DNA of 64,000 nucleotides from Pseudomonas putida (GTDB lineage Bacteria > Pseudomonadota > Gammaproteobacteria > Pseudomonadales > Pseudomonadaceae). The position numbers and the translations under genes were made by a program. Shown here in pieces: positions 17,555 to 25,039 of this stretch. The stretch lies in assembly GCF_028682175.1 (NCBI RefSeq), contig NZ_JANHKS010000001.1, positions 186,001-250,000 on the forward strand. The letters run 5' to 3'. The number at the start of each line of letters is the position of its first letter. The first letter of the stretch is position 1. The notes under the pieces are model-generated. The model was not told where the DNA came from, did no database searches, and saw only the letters and a list, made by a program, of their open reading frames with translations.

Positions 17555-17679
17555 GCAATATCCAGGTGAGAGCAATTTCTCGGTTCCAAGTATTCTATCA
17601 TTCACCTCTATTCACGAAAATGTGAGTAGCATCAAACCCGACGACCAATAGTGCGACCGGGCATGTGAAGGAGAACGAC

Positions 17680-17928
17680 ATGAGCGAGGCAGTCACCGTC
17701 TTTTACTCTGAACTCGTCCGGAACCAAATCGAATTCAACTCAACCGTTGAGGCGATTCTTACGACGGCCAAGTCGGTCGAGGTTTCCGGTCATCAAGTCG
17801 GGCAAGTCCAGGAAATGCTTGATGCTTTCAACGTCCGATTGAATTGCTTAGCCATCGGCCTGATGAAGCGGTTCGATGACGACGGCGAGTCCACAGGTGG
17901 ACAGGGGTACTCATCCAAACCCCTTTAA
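17680..17928 (+). CDS. Small helical protein, paralog of 15131-15361
   Basis: An 82-residue protein starting MSEAVTVFYSELVRNQIEF. It shares the layout and spaced residues of the 15131 product, including --T-FYSEL--NQ-E-NSTV, GHQVGQVQEML and GLMKRFD. GGAGAACGACATG gives a good ribosome site at this ATG, better than the in-frame one five codons upstream. Predicted to be all-helical; function unknown. Confidence 0.65.
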   Translation: MSEAVTVFYSELVRNQIEFNSTVEAILTTAKSVEVSGHQVGQVQEMLDAFNVRLNCLAIGLMKRFDDDGESTGGQGYSSKPL

Positions 17929-17941
17929 GGTCTCACATGTT

Positions 17942-18211
17942 CTAGACGCCCAAGTCGCCCGCAAACGCAGAGTCACGTATAGCTCCGGTCGCTTGCCCAT
18001 CGCGAATCAATTGCTGCTGCAGATAACGCTGAACATGCCAACAAACCGGCTCCCTGATCTGAACGCACCCAGCGCAAGGGTATGATCTATCGACTGGGGT
18101 TGCCTCAAGGGCGCTCGTCAGTGCGAGATAAGCCGTTACCTGGGTACGCTGCTCAAATGATGAGTCGAGGTTGATCAGGGATGGAATTATGGCCAAGACG
18201 CGGCGTAGCAA
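17942..18211 (-). CDS. Hypothetical protein with Cys/His cluster
   Basis: An open frame of 89 codons that would start with TTG. The central part has a C-x2-C-x8-C-x-H spacing (CAGCVQIREPVCWH) that could bind a metal, followed by a helical VQRYLQQQLIRDG segment. No good ribosome site is visible and no family is recognised, so it may be a real small gene or the tail of a lost longer one. Confidence 0.4.
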   Translation of the reverse strand: MLRRVLAIIPSLINLDSSFEQRTQVTAYLALTSALEATPVDRSYPCAGCVQIREPVCWHVQRYLQQQLIRDGQATGAIRDSAFAGDLGV

Positions 18212-18319
18212 TCGTCTGCATCAAGATCGCTCCGGGTTTGAATCTGCGGCAACAAGCCAAGGCCGGCGACTCGGGTTCGAGAGGGCAAAACGGCCTAAAA
18301 ACGTGACGCAGTTCACAGT

Positions 18320-18496
18320 GTGAAAATAGATCTACCCCCTACCTCCTTGAAAAACTTTCTCAACGACGGAGTTTATATATTTGAGGGCAAAGAAAAAGCG
18401 GCGGAGTCCCTACCACCACACCTGGCACAGAATTCATACGGTTTTTTCTGGCTCGCGTTTGACGCTTTTGACTCTCCCGGAATTGAGCATAATTAG
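18320..18496 (+). CDS. Small hypothetical protein (58 aa)
   Basis: A GTG-started frame encodes 58 residues beginning MKIDLPPTSLKNFLNDGVYI and continuing FEGKEKAAESLPPHL, then FFWLAFDAFDSPGIEHN and stop. The composition, with mixed charged, aromatic and Pro residues, is protein-like and the codon use is normal, unlike the surrounding sequence. A perfect hairpin follows at the stop codon. The upstream ribosome site is weak, so it may be the tail of a decayed gene. Confidence 0.45.
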   Translation: MKIDLPPTSLKNFLNDGVYIFEGKEKAAESLPPHLAQNSYGFFWLAFDAFDSPGIEHN

Positions 18497-18512
18497 CTGC
18501 TCGGGGAGCAGC
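18496..18512. terminator. Perfect hairpin after the 18320 gene
   Basis: GCTGCTC-GGG-GAGCAGC starts at the stop codon of the small gene. A second perfect hairpin, TAGCGGC-TTC-GCCGCTA, is at 18538-18554. Neither has a good T-run, so intrinsic termination is uncertain. Confidence 0.35.
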
Positions 18513-18906
18513 CAGGGGCATAAAGGAAATCGTCTCTTAGCGGCTTCGCCGCTACTGCTTCTTTGCTGCCAATAAAAGCATCAGCTCGATTTTGAAAAAA
18601 GCGGCTTCCAGCTGCGCTGGCACTGTTGGTATAGCTGCGCCCAAAATTTGTGAAGCTGAAACAGCCACCACTGTACATAGGCTCATGAAGCCTCATCACA
18701 CCTCTAACCAGCCCAGCATCAAATCCTCACACTCCTCGTCGTGAGTCCTTTTGGTGAGAGATGTACAGCTCAACGCCGCGTGATTGGTACCCACAATTTG
18801 AGTCAGAACGTCATCGAAAGGGCTGCTCGGTGACGCGCTCAAAGACGGCCCACAGAGGGAGCATCAAGCAGAGTGCCCAACAGTCACCGATACCGCGGGC
18901 AGAAAA
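18497..18906. other. Intergenic, no convincing gene
   Basis: Apart from the two hairpins there is only a 68-codon minus frame (18493-18699) with Ser/Ala-rich content and no recognised motif. The stretch has low coding potential on both strands. Confidence 0.35.
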
Positions 18907-18929
18907 AAGCCCGCTGGAGCGGCGGGCTT
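18907..18929 (-). terminator. Intrinsic terminator, minus strand
   Basis: AAGCCCGC and GCGGGCTT arms, and on the minus strand the hairpin is followed by a run of six T. It lies downstream of the minus-strand gene series that ends at 19359 and probably ends that transcript. Confidence 0.65.
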
Positions 18930-19001
18930 AAAGGGATACAAAAGGAGTAGTCGCTACCGTAATCGGATACAAGTGAATAATTTGTGAAATCAGTCTTTTA
19001 A

Positions 19002-19115
19002 CCGATTCTAGCGATTCAGGAAGTGTTGCCGGGGCGGTTGATTGTGCGCGGTACGGCCCGAGTGCCGGACAGCGGGGTGATCGAGCAGAATGGGGAGCGG
19101 ATCTGGGAGCCATAG
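19002..19115 (+). pseudogene. Coding-like 3' fragment, unidentified
   Basis: Between an upstream TAA and a TAG, the plus frame reads EVLPGRLIVRGTARVP then DSGVIEQNGERIWEP and stop. It looks like a protein C-terminus and is GC-richer than its surroundings, but has no start codon context or upstream body. Probably the tail of a gene otherwise deleted; no family is recognised. Confidence 0.3.
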
Positions 19116-19358
19116 CGAGCTGGCGTCGTCGCGGCCGCCGACCTTTACTCATCCCCTCCCGAAATACCTACCGATAAGGATGCACTTCGGATTGGATTTG
19201 AAGGATCGTCTCGAAGGCGTCAAAAACAAATGCCTGACATGCCACGAACCCTCCCCTCTGAGCGTGTGAGTGGCTGACTACGTGATGCATGCCAGTGCTA
19301 CCCTCCGTATTCATCCACTGCGAGGGCTTCGGTGACGCCTGCTAGCTTGCCGACCTCT

Positions 19359-20066
19359 TTATCGTCGGCGGAACGGTGCAGATTCGACCATCAACGTGGA
19401 ATGGCTGAGTTCTCGCTCAATATCGATGAACACGCTCTCCAGCCCAGGATAGCTGCCGCTTGAACGCAGCTTCGCGACCAGTGCCAAGAGCTCATGGCCC
19501 TGCGTGTGCGACATTTGCAGATCACAGTAAATAACATCTGTGAACTGCCGCGCAGAAGCAACTCCACCACGAGGCCGTTCACGCTTGCGGACTGGGTGAT
19601 CCTCCGGTATCACTCCCAAGGGAAGTGAGTTAACCAGTTCAACAGAGGCCGGTCGGCGATAGCCCTTGCCGAGCAGCACGAAAATGGTGTCCTCGGTTTC
19701 AAATATTCCGCGACCGTCGTACTCCACCGCAGGCCCAGTTCTGATGACGCTGCCCTTCCCATATTCGCCAGCACTGTGAAACTCCACGTAGTGCCCGAAG
19801 AGCACGATGGGTAGGTGCGAGCTTGCAGCAGCATCTCCATGCTGAGGATCCGCCTGACGACCATCAATGTCTGACGCCTGGTCACCCAGGATTAAGTCAG
19901 CCACGTCGCCGTCGACCAAATCGAGCACGATCCAGGAATACAGCACACAGTGTGGTTTCCACGTTCTCGCCCCAAGCTCCTTTAGACGCTCGGCGTCAGC
20001 ATACGTAGCGCCCTCGACCTGGTCGCCGCTGAGCTCTAGCAGCCTGTATAAATCCGTTTCCATCAT
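19359..20066 (-). CDS. DUF6957-like protein with C-terminal extension
   Basis: A 235-residue protein. The central part (residues about 30-165) has the pattern WKPHCVLYSWIVLDL, LPIVLFGHYVEFHSAG, GSVIRTGP and FETEDTIFVLLGKGYRR, which matches the Pseudomonas DUF6957 family. That family is usually about 130-150 residues, so the last 70 residues (with YCDLQMSHTQGHELLALVAK) are an extension. Start ATG follows GGGGG. It is the last gene of a minus-strand series of small genes; the role is unknown. Confidence 0.6.
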   Translation of the reverse strand: MMETDLYRLLELSGDQVEGATYADAERLKELGARTWKPHCVLYSWIVLDLVDGDVADLILGDQASDIDGRQADPQHGDAAASSHLPIVLFGHYVEFHSAGEYGKGSVIRTGPAVEYDGRGIFETEDTIFVLLGKGYRRPASVELVNSLPLGVIPEDHPVRKRERPRGGVASARQFTDVIYCDLQMSHTQGHELLALVAKLRSSGSYPGLESVFIDIERELSHSTLMVESAPFRRR

Positions 20067-20156
20067 TGAGCCCCCTGCAGCTGAAAAAATGAAATGGGTT
20101 TGGCGATCTTGCCGCGATCAAAACTAGATAGCCGAACAGGTCGTCCAGGTGACGAA

Positions 20157-20483
20157 TCAGTGAAGGCTCCCACTGAAACAAGGGCGTACTCGGGGGAGCC
20201 GACGCAATCCCGCGAATGAGTTTCCGCGAACCTCTACCAACAGGTAATGGGTACGTCCATGGGTGCGCGCAATTGTGTAGTCACCTTCTTCGATCAGCTC
20301 TCTGACCTCCGAGGTGCGTATGAACTCTCCATCTGCGAATTGATCGCTGATATGCATAAAAACCCGGCCCGTCAGGCAGGGGTAGTCGATTTCCGGTAGC
20401 CATAGAATCCCGCTCACAGGCGCTTTGAATTGGAGGGCTGCTGCGCGTAATACCGCTGGTGGCCAATTAAGTACTATCGCCAC
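20157..20483 (-). CDS. Small protein, member A of a local paralog family
   Basis: A 108-residue protein with a GTG start inside the last codons of the gene upstream (17-base overlap), which suggests translational coupling. It shares with the products of 20996 and 21914 the order P-(V/I)-(S/T)-(G/A)-I-(W/Y)-LPE, then G-VF, F-DG--I-TS, GYT-A and Y-LV. The pattern suggests a small beta-rich domain. Family members in tandem arrays can be immunity proteins, but this is only a hypothesis here. Confidence 0.6.
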   Translation of the reverse strand: MAIVLNWPPAVLRAAALQFKAPVSGILWLPEIDYPCLTGRVFMHISDQFADGEFIRTSEVRELIEEGDYTIARTHGRTHYLLVEVRGNSFAGLRRLPRVRPCFSGSLH

Positions 20484-20679
20484 TATGGCTTCCTATTCTT
20501 TGCTCGGAGACAAGCACGTAGTGATCAGCCCCATCCAAAGTTTGGAACAATCTGAATGCCCTATTCGTTGCAACCTCTCTGAGTGGATGCGTCGCCACAG
20601 TTGCCCCATTCGGGATCTCGCCTGGTTGACCAAAATAGGCAGTGGCTGCGTACCGATCACCTACCCGCGGCCATTGCAT
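20467..20679 (-). CDS. Short member D of the local paralog family
   Basis: A 70-residue protein (DRYAATAYFGQPGEIPNGATV, then ATHPL, and later DGADHYVLVSEQ). The central I-(N/D)G--V-T-P and C-terminal YVLVS segments align with members A to C, but the N-terminal third of the family is missing. It may be a shortened paralog. Its end overlaps the start of the 20157-20483 gene. No good ribosome site is visible. Confidence 0.45.
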   Translation of the reverse strand: MQWPRVGDRYAATAYFGQPGEIPNGATVATHPLREVATNRAFRLFQTLDGADHYVLVSEQRIGSHSGDST

Positions 20680-20787
20680 AGATAGGCGTCTACGAAAACA
20701 CCCCAGTCGTATGCCATCGCCTGCTCAACCTCCGCTGGTTTCTGCTCTCCCGAACCCGTCACGTCCCTCGTTGAGAAGGAGCTGTTG

Positions 20788-20990
20788 ATGGAGAAGACAT
20801 TTGATTTCAAGCGTAGGTGCTCCTCATGGCTTGACTGTCAAAGTTCAGTGAAAAATAACAGTACGCTCCACTCCCCTGCCCTTCGATCTCCTGATCGGTA
20901 CTCTCAGCAAGCGCGATCTTGCAGACTACTCCGCCTTCCAAGAGAAACCCGCGAAGCTGGACATGTCACGCTTTGAGCTGTACGGATCGC
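20788..20990 (+). pseudogene. Frameshifted small gene remnant
   Basis: An AAGGAG site precedes an ATG at 20788 (MEKTFDFKRRCSSWLDC). Further on, the +1 frame becomes protein-like, reading FDLLIGTLSKRDLADYSAF, QEKPAKLDMSRFELYGS and LALMACRLS. This suggests one original gene broken by a frameshift between about 20840 and 20880. The gene runs against the neighbouring minus-strand series. No family is recognised. Confidence 0.4.
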
Positions 20991-20995
20991 TTGCA

Positions 20996-21310
20996 CTAAT
21001 GGCATGCCGACTCAGTCAATCTAGGCGACAGGAGATTTTGAACGTCAGCCCCGGTTGACGACACAAGCACATATCGGCTCCCTGAGAAAGTTATCGCAAC
21101 GGTATATCCCGAAACGTCACTGAACTTGATAATCGTCGATGTGCGAATCAGCCTGCCATCAGCGAACCTTCCCCCACTGTCCCGGAAAACATTGCCCAAA
21201 AGGGAAAAGCCCTCGACCTCAGGCAGATAGAGAATCGCTGTGATCGGCGGGTCGAACTTGACCAGCAATGCCTCTGTTACCGCTTTCGGAAACTCTCCTT
21301 CGCGATTCAC
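20996..21310 (-). CDS. Small protein, member B of the local paralog family
   Basis: A 104-residue protein with GTG start and an AAGGAG site that overlaps the stop of the upstream gene (12-base gap), so the two are co-translated. Family features: PPITAILYLPEVEG, LGNVFRDSGGRFADGRLIRTS, SGYTVAITF and YVLVSS. It resembles member A most. No signal peptide or membrane segment; cytoplasmic. Function unknown. Confidence 0.65.
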   Translation of the reverse strand: MNREGEFPKAVTEALLVKFDPPITAILYLPEVEGFSLLGNVFRDSGGRFADGRLIRTSTIIKFSDVSGYTVAITFSGSRYVLVSSTGADVQNLLSPRLTESACH

Positions 21311-21322
21311 TTCAATAGCTCC

Positions 21323-21832
21323 TTAAGTTACCGATCCACCCAAACCGATCCCATGCCCTGCGAGATCGTTCTGCAAAGTTTTACGACTCAACATGCTTGG
21401 CACCTTGAACACGAACCGATACCCGTACCACAGACCAAACGGAATGATCAGAAGCCCGACCCCAAAGGTAGCGGTTGCCACGATCACCCCTGCAGGGATC
21501 GACCCAAGGCCATAAACCACACCCTTGAATATGGTAGATCGTGCAATGTCTTGAAGATCATCAAGATCGTATTCAACCTTTCCAGTCTTCGTCTCGAATG
21601 CAATGATGATGATTGAATTCTTATCGAGATTTTTGAAATTCCAAGTCCGTGGCACGTCATGAGCGAACGCCCCTTTGCCTTGGAGATACTTGGGCACCAC
21701 CACATTTTTGAAATAGAACGTATTACCTGCCGGGTCTTCCAGACGGACTCGTTTATACAGACGATCGAGCCCTTCGCCTTCGGAATCCTTATAATTTTTG
21801 ACAACAACCGTCATCTTTGTAAGATCAGACAT
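21323..21832 (-). CDS. Hypothetical protein with C-terminal membrane segments
   Basis: A 169-residue protein. The first 100 residues look beta-rich (MTVVVKNYKDSEGEGLDRLY, FKNVVVPKYLQGKGAFAHDV), followed by two close hydrophobic segments (GVVYGLGSIPAGVIVATAT and GVGLLIIPFGLWYGY), so a cytoplasmic domain anchored by a membrane hairpin is likely. It sits between two members of the small-protein family in the same operon and is probably functionally linked to them. No known family. Confidence 0.6.
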   Translation of the reverse strand: MSDLTKMTVVVKNYKDSEGEGLDRLYKRVRLEDPAGNTFYFKNVVVPKYLQGKGAFAHDVPRTWNFKNLDKNSIIIIAFETKTGKVEYDLDDLQDIARSTIFKGVVYGLGSIPAGVIVATATFGVGLLIIPFGLWYGYRFVFKVPSMLSRKTLQNDLAGHGIGLGGSVT

Positions 21833-21913
21833 GCATTTCCTTAAGCACTATAGGCCGGTACGATTATGATCCGACGGTTTCATCTGGACGGCACGGTTGG
21901 AGTGAAACCCTCT

Positions 21914-22222
21914 TCAACTCGCGCGAAATATCAACATCTGCGGCACGCCCTCAAAATTTTCTTCAACGAACATCAGATGGGTCACAGCGACGTAACACGA
22001 GCCAGCCTCGGTAGCGAACAGCGTGTATCCATGCTCGCTCCATGTCTGCTGTACCGGGCTAGTGGTGAACGTATCTCCATCCTCGTACCGGTTTAGAGAA
22101 TCTTTGAAAATCGCCCCTCTGACGCCCTCTCCCTTGATCCGGGCATCAAGAAAAAAGCCTGTGACGGGACGGCTGAAAATTTTCAGTGCAGCTTCAGCCA
22201 ACTTCTGTTCGTAGTTATTCAT
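21914..22222 (-). CDS. Small protein, member C of the local paralog family
   Basis: A 102-residue protein beginning MNNYEQKLAEAALKIFSRP. It follows the metallophosphoesterase gene by 14 bases. Family features: RPVTGFFLDARI, GVRGAIFKDSLNRYEDGDTF, TTSPV and GYTLFATEAGSCYVAV. It is the most diverged of the long members. The ATG at 22222 is preferred to a TTG three codons upstream. Confidence 0.65.
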   Translation of the reverse strand: MNNYEQKLAEAALKIFSRPVTGFFLDARIKGEGVRGAIFKDSLNRYEDGDTFTTSPVQQTWSEHGYTLFATEAGSCYVAVTHLMFVEENFEGVPQMLIFRAS

Positions 22223-22236
22223 CGAAACCAACTTGC

Positions 22237-22992
22237 TCAGGTCACTTCAATCATAAAACCGGGATCGAACCCGCACTCTTCACCCGGATAACCCTTTGGA
22301 TTACTGACAAGCCGGCAGCCGCCCAACATTTCGTCAACGTGACTATGCGTGTGACCGAACACCCAGTAGTCAGCTTGCTCCACTAGCTCGGGCCAGTTAT
22401 TTGTATAAGCTGGCATCAGCAAAGACCCTTTCTCCGGCCCGCAGTAATCGATCAAGGGGCAATGATGGGTCACCACCATGGTTTTGCCGTCAAATTTTTT
22501 TGACAGTTCTTCCTTTAACCACTGATAGGTCTGATGATTTCGATCAATCACGTCACTGACACTCAACGCGCGATAGCCTTCGCCCGCTCGGATCAAGCGG
22601 AAGTCGTTCATACCCCTTCTCGCTTCTTGGGACGACTGAAAAACGTTTCCGCTGGCTGAAAAGTCTGTCCAGGCGGTTGCCCCCAAGATCCGTACGTTAC
22701 CGACCACGAGTGACTCGTTCTCAAGGACATGCACGTTGGTGCCGGCAGCCAGCTCCTTCATGGACTGGAGCGTGCGGTCGACGTGGCCTTTATAAAATTC
22801 GTGGTTGCCCGGGATGTAGGCGACAGGTACCCCAAAATTTTGCAGAGCCCAATTAACGCCGCGTGCGCGCGTATGGATATCGCCTGCGAGAATCACAACA
22901 TCCGCGTCACTTGCCAGCACCTCAAGCACTGCGAGCCGTGGGTCTATCTCAAGGTGCAGGTCGGAGTAGATCCGGACTCTCAACAGCATCAC
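22237..22992 (-). CDS. Calcineurin-like metallophosphoesterase
   Basis: A 251-residue metallophosphoesterase with all metal-binding blocks in order: SDLHLE, ILAGDIH, PGNHEF, VVTHHCP and FGHTHSHVD. It should hydrolyse a phosphodiester or phosphomonoester using two metal ions; the substrate (nucleotide, nucleic acid or other) cannot be told. It is the first gene of a minus-strand operon with members of the small paralog family and a membrane-anchored protein, so its activity may serve that unit. Confidence 0.88.
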   Translation of the reverse strand: MMLLRVRIYSDLHLEIDPRLAVLEVLASDADVVILAGDIHTRARGVNWALQNFGVPVAYIPGNHEFYKGHVDRTLQSMKELAAGTNVHVLENESLVVGNVRILGATAWTDFSASGNVFQSSQEARRGMNDFRLIRAGEGYRALSVSDVIDRNHQTYQWLKEELSKKFDGKTMVVTHHCPLIDYCGPEKGSLLMPAYTNNWPELVEQADYWVFGHTHSHVDEMLGGCRLVSNPKGYPGEECGFDPGFMIEVT

Positions 22993-23066
22993 TCCGATTC
23001 ATGGTCTTCAGAAAACTCAGGCACATCCATCCGATGATTGGTAACGCCTGGAACAGGCCGACTCGC

Positions 23067-23090
23067 CCGCTAAAAATGATCCTTTAGCGG
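23067..23090. other. Inverted repeat upstream of the metallophosphoesterase
   Basis: CCGCTAAA-N8-TTTAGCGG, a perfect 8-base stem, 75 bases upstream of the metallophosphoesterase start. It could be an operator or part of a leader hairpin; no T-run is present. Confidence 0.35.
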
Positions 23091-23179
23091 ATTATTGAGG
23101 CGTGCTGATTTAAGTCACTGAGCGCACTACCCATCCTGGGAACGTCACAAGGCCGTATAGGACTTCTCGTATGAATATA

Positions 23180-23207
23180 CGGGTTTGTATCGAACTGTGC
23201 AAACCCG
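23180..23207. promoter_or_regulatory. Candidate operator of the HTH regulator
   Basis: CGGGTTTG-N12-CAAACCCG, a perfect 8-base inverted repeat 34 bases before the start of the XRE-type gene at 23241. Position and symmetry suggest autoregulation by that protein. Confidence 0.45.
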
Positions 23208-23240
23208 GCATACAGTGCAATTTACCGGTAACGGCCGCTC

Positions 23241-23681
23241 ATGCTTCGTACAGCTTTCGCCCACGCACTGCGGCTCCTGCGCCGCCACCACTCCGTTCAT
23301 CAGGCGGACTTTGAAGGTGGCGTCTCACAGTCTCATATCAGCCGACTAGAAAAAGGCGAGACCAGCGTGACGCTGGAGAAGTTGGAAGAGATCGCTGCAC
23401 AGCTCGGCGTACACCCGCTTTCGTTGGCCGCCCTTGCTTGGGGCGGCAGCCAGCAGATTGCACCGGCGGAGCTGCTGGAACGCGTAAGGGCGGAGCTCGA
23501 ATCTGTCGACGGGATGACTCAACCGATTTCTCTTGATGACCAACCCGCAGTGCATCCACGAATCGTCCAAGCGGAGAAAGTGCGTGACGAGGTGCAGCGG
23601 CTAAAAGCGCTGGGGCACAGTAAAGCGGAAGTATCTCGGCTGATGGGGATCGCCAAGTCGACGACGGCCCGTCACTGGTAG
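23241..23681 (+). CDS. XRE-type regulator with second C-terminal HTH
   Basis: A 146-residue protein. Residues about 10-65 form an XRE helix-turn-helix (SQSHISRLEKGETSVTLEKLE, read in two parts, then GVHPLSLAALA). The last 40 residues (RDEVQRLKALGHSKAEVSRL and MGIAKSTTARHW) resemble the helix-turn-helix of resolvase-type recombinases, so the protein may contact DNA through two modules. It has an inverted repeat just upstream and is divergent from the metallophosphoesterase operon, which it may regulate. Confidence 0.82.
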   Translation: MLRTAFAHALRLLRRHHSVHQADFEGGVSQSHISRLEKGETSVTLEKLEEIAAQLGVHPLSLAALAWGGSQQIAPAELLERVRAELESVDGMTQPISLDDQPAVHPRIVQAEKVRDEVQRLKALGHSKAEVSRLMGIAKSTTARHW

Positions 23682-23965
23682 TCCGGCGTGGGATGCGTTG
23701 GTAGTGGCGGCCCCTGAAGCACATGGCCCACAGGTAGATCGAGCATCAAAACGAAGGTTCCACATCGCTTCCATTGCATGCGGTCATCCACCTCCAGATT
23801 AATTGGATTTGGCCGAATTCGGGGCCAAACCGAGCTCTGTCAAAAACGAAACATACAAACACCCTCCAAGCCCGGTCGTCGACAGAATCAGCGGTGCGCA
23901 AACGCAGGCCTGAGTGACCTGTGTTGCATCTGCGTCGATCCAGCCATTCTTACTTGAAGCTGCTC
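23682..23965. other. Intergenic, inverted repeat only
   Basis: No gene is seen. TTTGGCC-N8-GGCCAAA at 23808-23829 forms a perfect 7-base stem; it could end the 23241 transcript but has no T-run. Confidence 0.35.
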
Positions 23966-24211
23966 TCAGATTCCGGCTGTCGCTTTAGCCGCTGTAATCC
24001 AGGCATCCATCTCCTCCTTGACATCCAGCGCGGGGACTTCGAAGGCTTGAAGCAGCGGAATCTCTTGAGGTGCCTTGAGCGCCGACCAGGCCGAAAAATC
24101 ATGGAATGGATTCAATCCCATGACATTACCCAAGCTGTGATCTGCAGGCTCTTTACACGCGGCGCTACGTGCGAATTTCCCCACCGCAACGTCCAGATTC
24201 CAGGTTGTCAA
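23966..24211 (-). CDS. Hypothetical protein or gene remnant
   Basis: An 81-codon frame with TTG start (MTTWNLDVAVGKFARSAACK) and protein-like composition (HSLGNVMGLNPFHDFSAW, then LLQAFEVPALDVKEEM). The frame is coding-like for another 18 codons upstream (SAGDHLTPDQ), where there is no start codon, which suggests the tail of a longer lost gene. No family is recognised. Confidence 0.4.
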   Translation of the reverse strand: MTTWNLDVAVGKFARSAACKEPADHSLGNVMGLNPFHDFSAWSALKAPQEIPLLQAFEVPALDVKEEMDAWITAAKATAGI

Positions 24212-24266
24212 TTGGTCAGGGGTCAGGTGGTCACCTGCAGATTCAGACCACCTCCGAGAGGTTAAC

Positions 24267-24668
24267 CTACTTCAACAAAGCCTCAATCATACTAAGGACG
24301 CTCAACGCAACCTGGACAGCTTCATGGTGAAAATGACTCCACCCCAGCCAACCCGTCTGCCCTAACGCAGTGCCCAACGCAATGGTAGAGACAAGCCAAA
24401 AGCTGAATCCCCTCCTCATGATCCATGCTCGACGCAAAAAAGGCGTCTCAGCGGCTAGCTCTCTTTCATGCTGTCGAAAGACTCGTCCGACCACATAGAC
24501 GACCAGTCCCAGTGCAAGACTAACGATCACTGCAACCAACTGCGTCAATGGGAAAGCGAGAAGCGCTGAAGCAATACGAGCAGGCCAGACCAACCTTTTG
24601 GCATAGCGCCGCGCCTCGATCTCTCTACTGCTGGAAAATTTGGGGGTGTACTTCCTGATCATGAGCAT
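24267..24668 (-). CDS. Hypothetical membrane protein
   Basis: A 133-residue protein with two hydrophobic segments (LLAFPLTQLVAVIVSLALG and FWLVSTIALGTALGQTGW) separated by a charged loop (VFRQHERELAAETP) and a basic N-terminus, so an inner membrane protein with both ends probably in the cytoplasm. No family is recognised. It lies in the same orientation as the remnant downstream. Confidence 0.55.
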   Translation of the reverse strand: MLMIRKYTPKFSSSREIEARRYAKRLVWPARIASALLAFPLTQLVAVIVSLALGLVVYVVGRVFRQHERELAAETPFLRRAWIMRRGFSFWLVSTIALGTALGQTGWLGWSHFHHEAVQVALSVLSMIEALLK

Positions 24669-25039
24669 GAGTCATTCCTTGAATACCGACTGTATGGTGT
24701 CGAACCGCTAGCGCGCTATCAAATGCAGGCGAGCGACGGCAATCGAGTTGGAAGCTTTTACTACCTGGAAGGGTCGTGATCACCGGGAGCGGACATCGTG
24801 CGCGATGCATTTCTCCTAAGTCTCTCTCAGCAGCATTATCTGAGTCTCCACCTACATTGGAGAGGCGGGAGCATACTCATAAGTCACCGCCCCTAGCTTG
24901 CCCAATCATTGGTGAGCCATCGATACTCACTCTCGAATCAGCTGATCAGCTATTTGTTGCGGAGGCTCTCTGCCTCGGGGTTTCCTCGCCTTAAGCGAAG
25001 GAGAGATGATGAGCTTTTAATAGGAATGGAATCATAATC
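24669..25039. other. Intergenic with leader-like mini-frame
   Basis: No full gene. AAGGAG at about 24999-25004 precedes ATGATGAGCTTTTAA, a four-codon frame ending 21 bases before the TTG start at 25040; it could allow re-initiation there. AGCTGATCAGCT near 24940 is a perfect 12-base palindrome. Confidence 0.35.
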
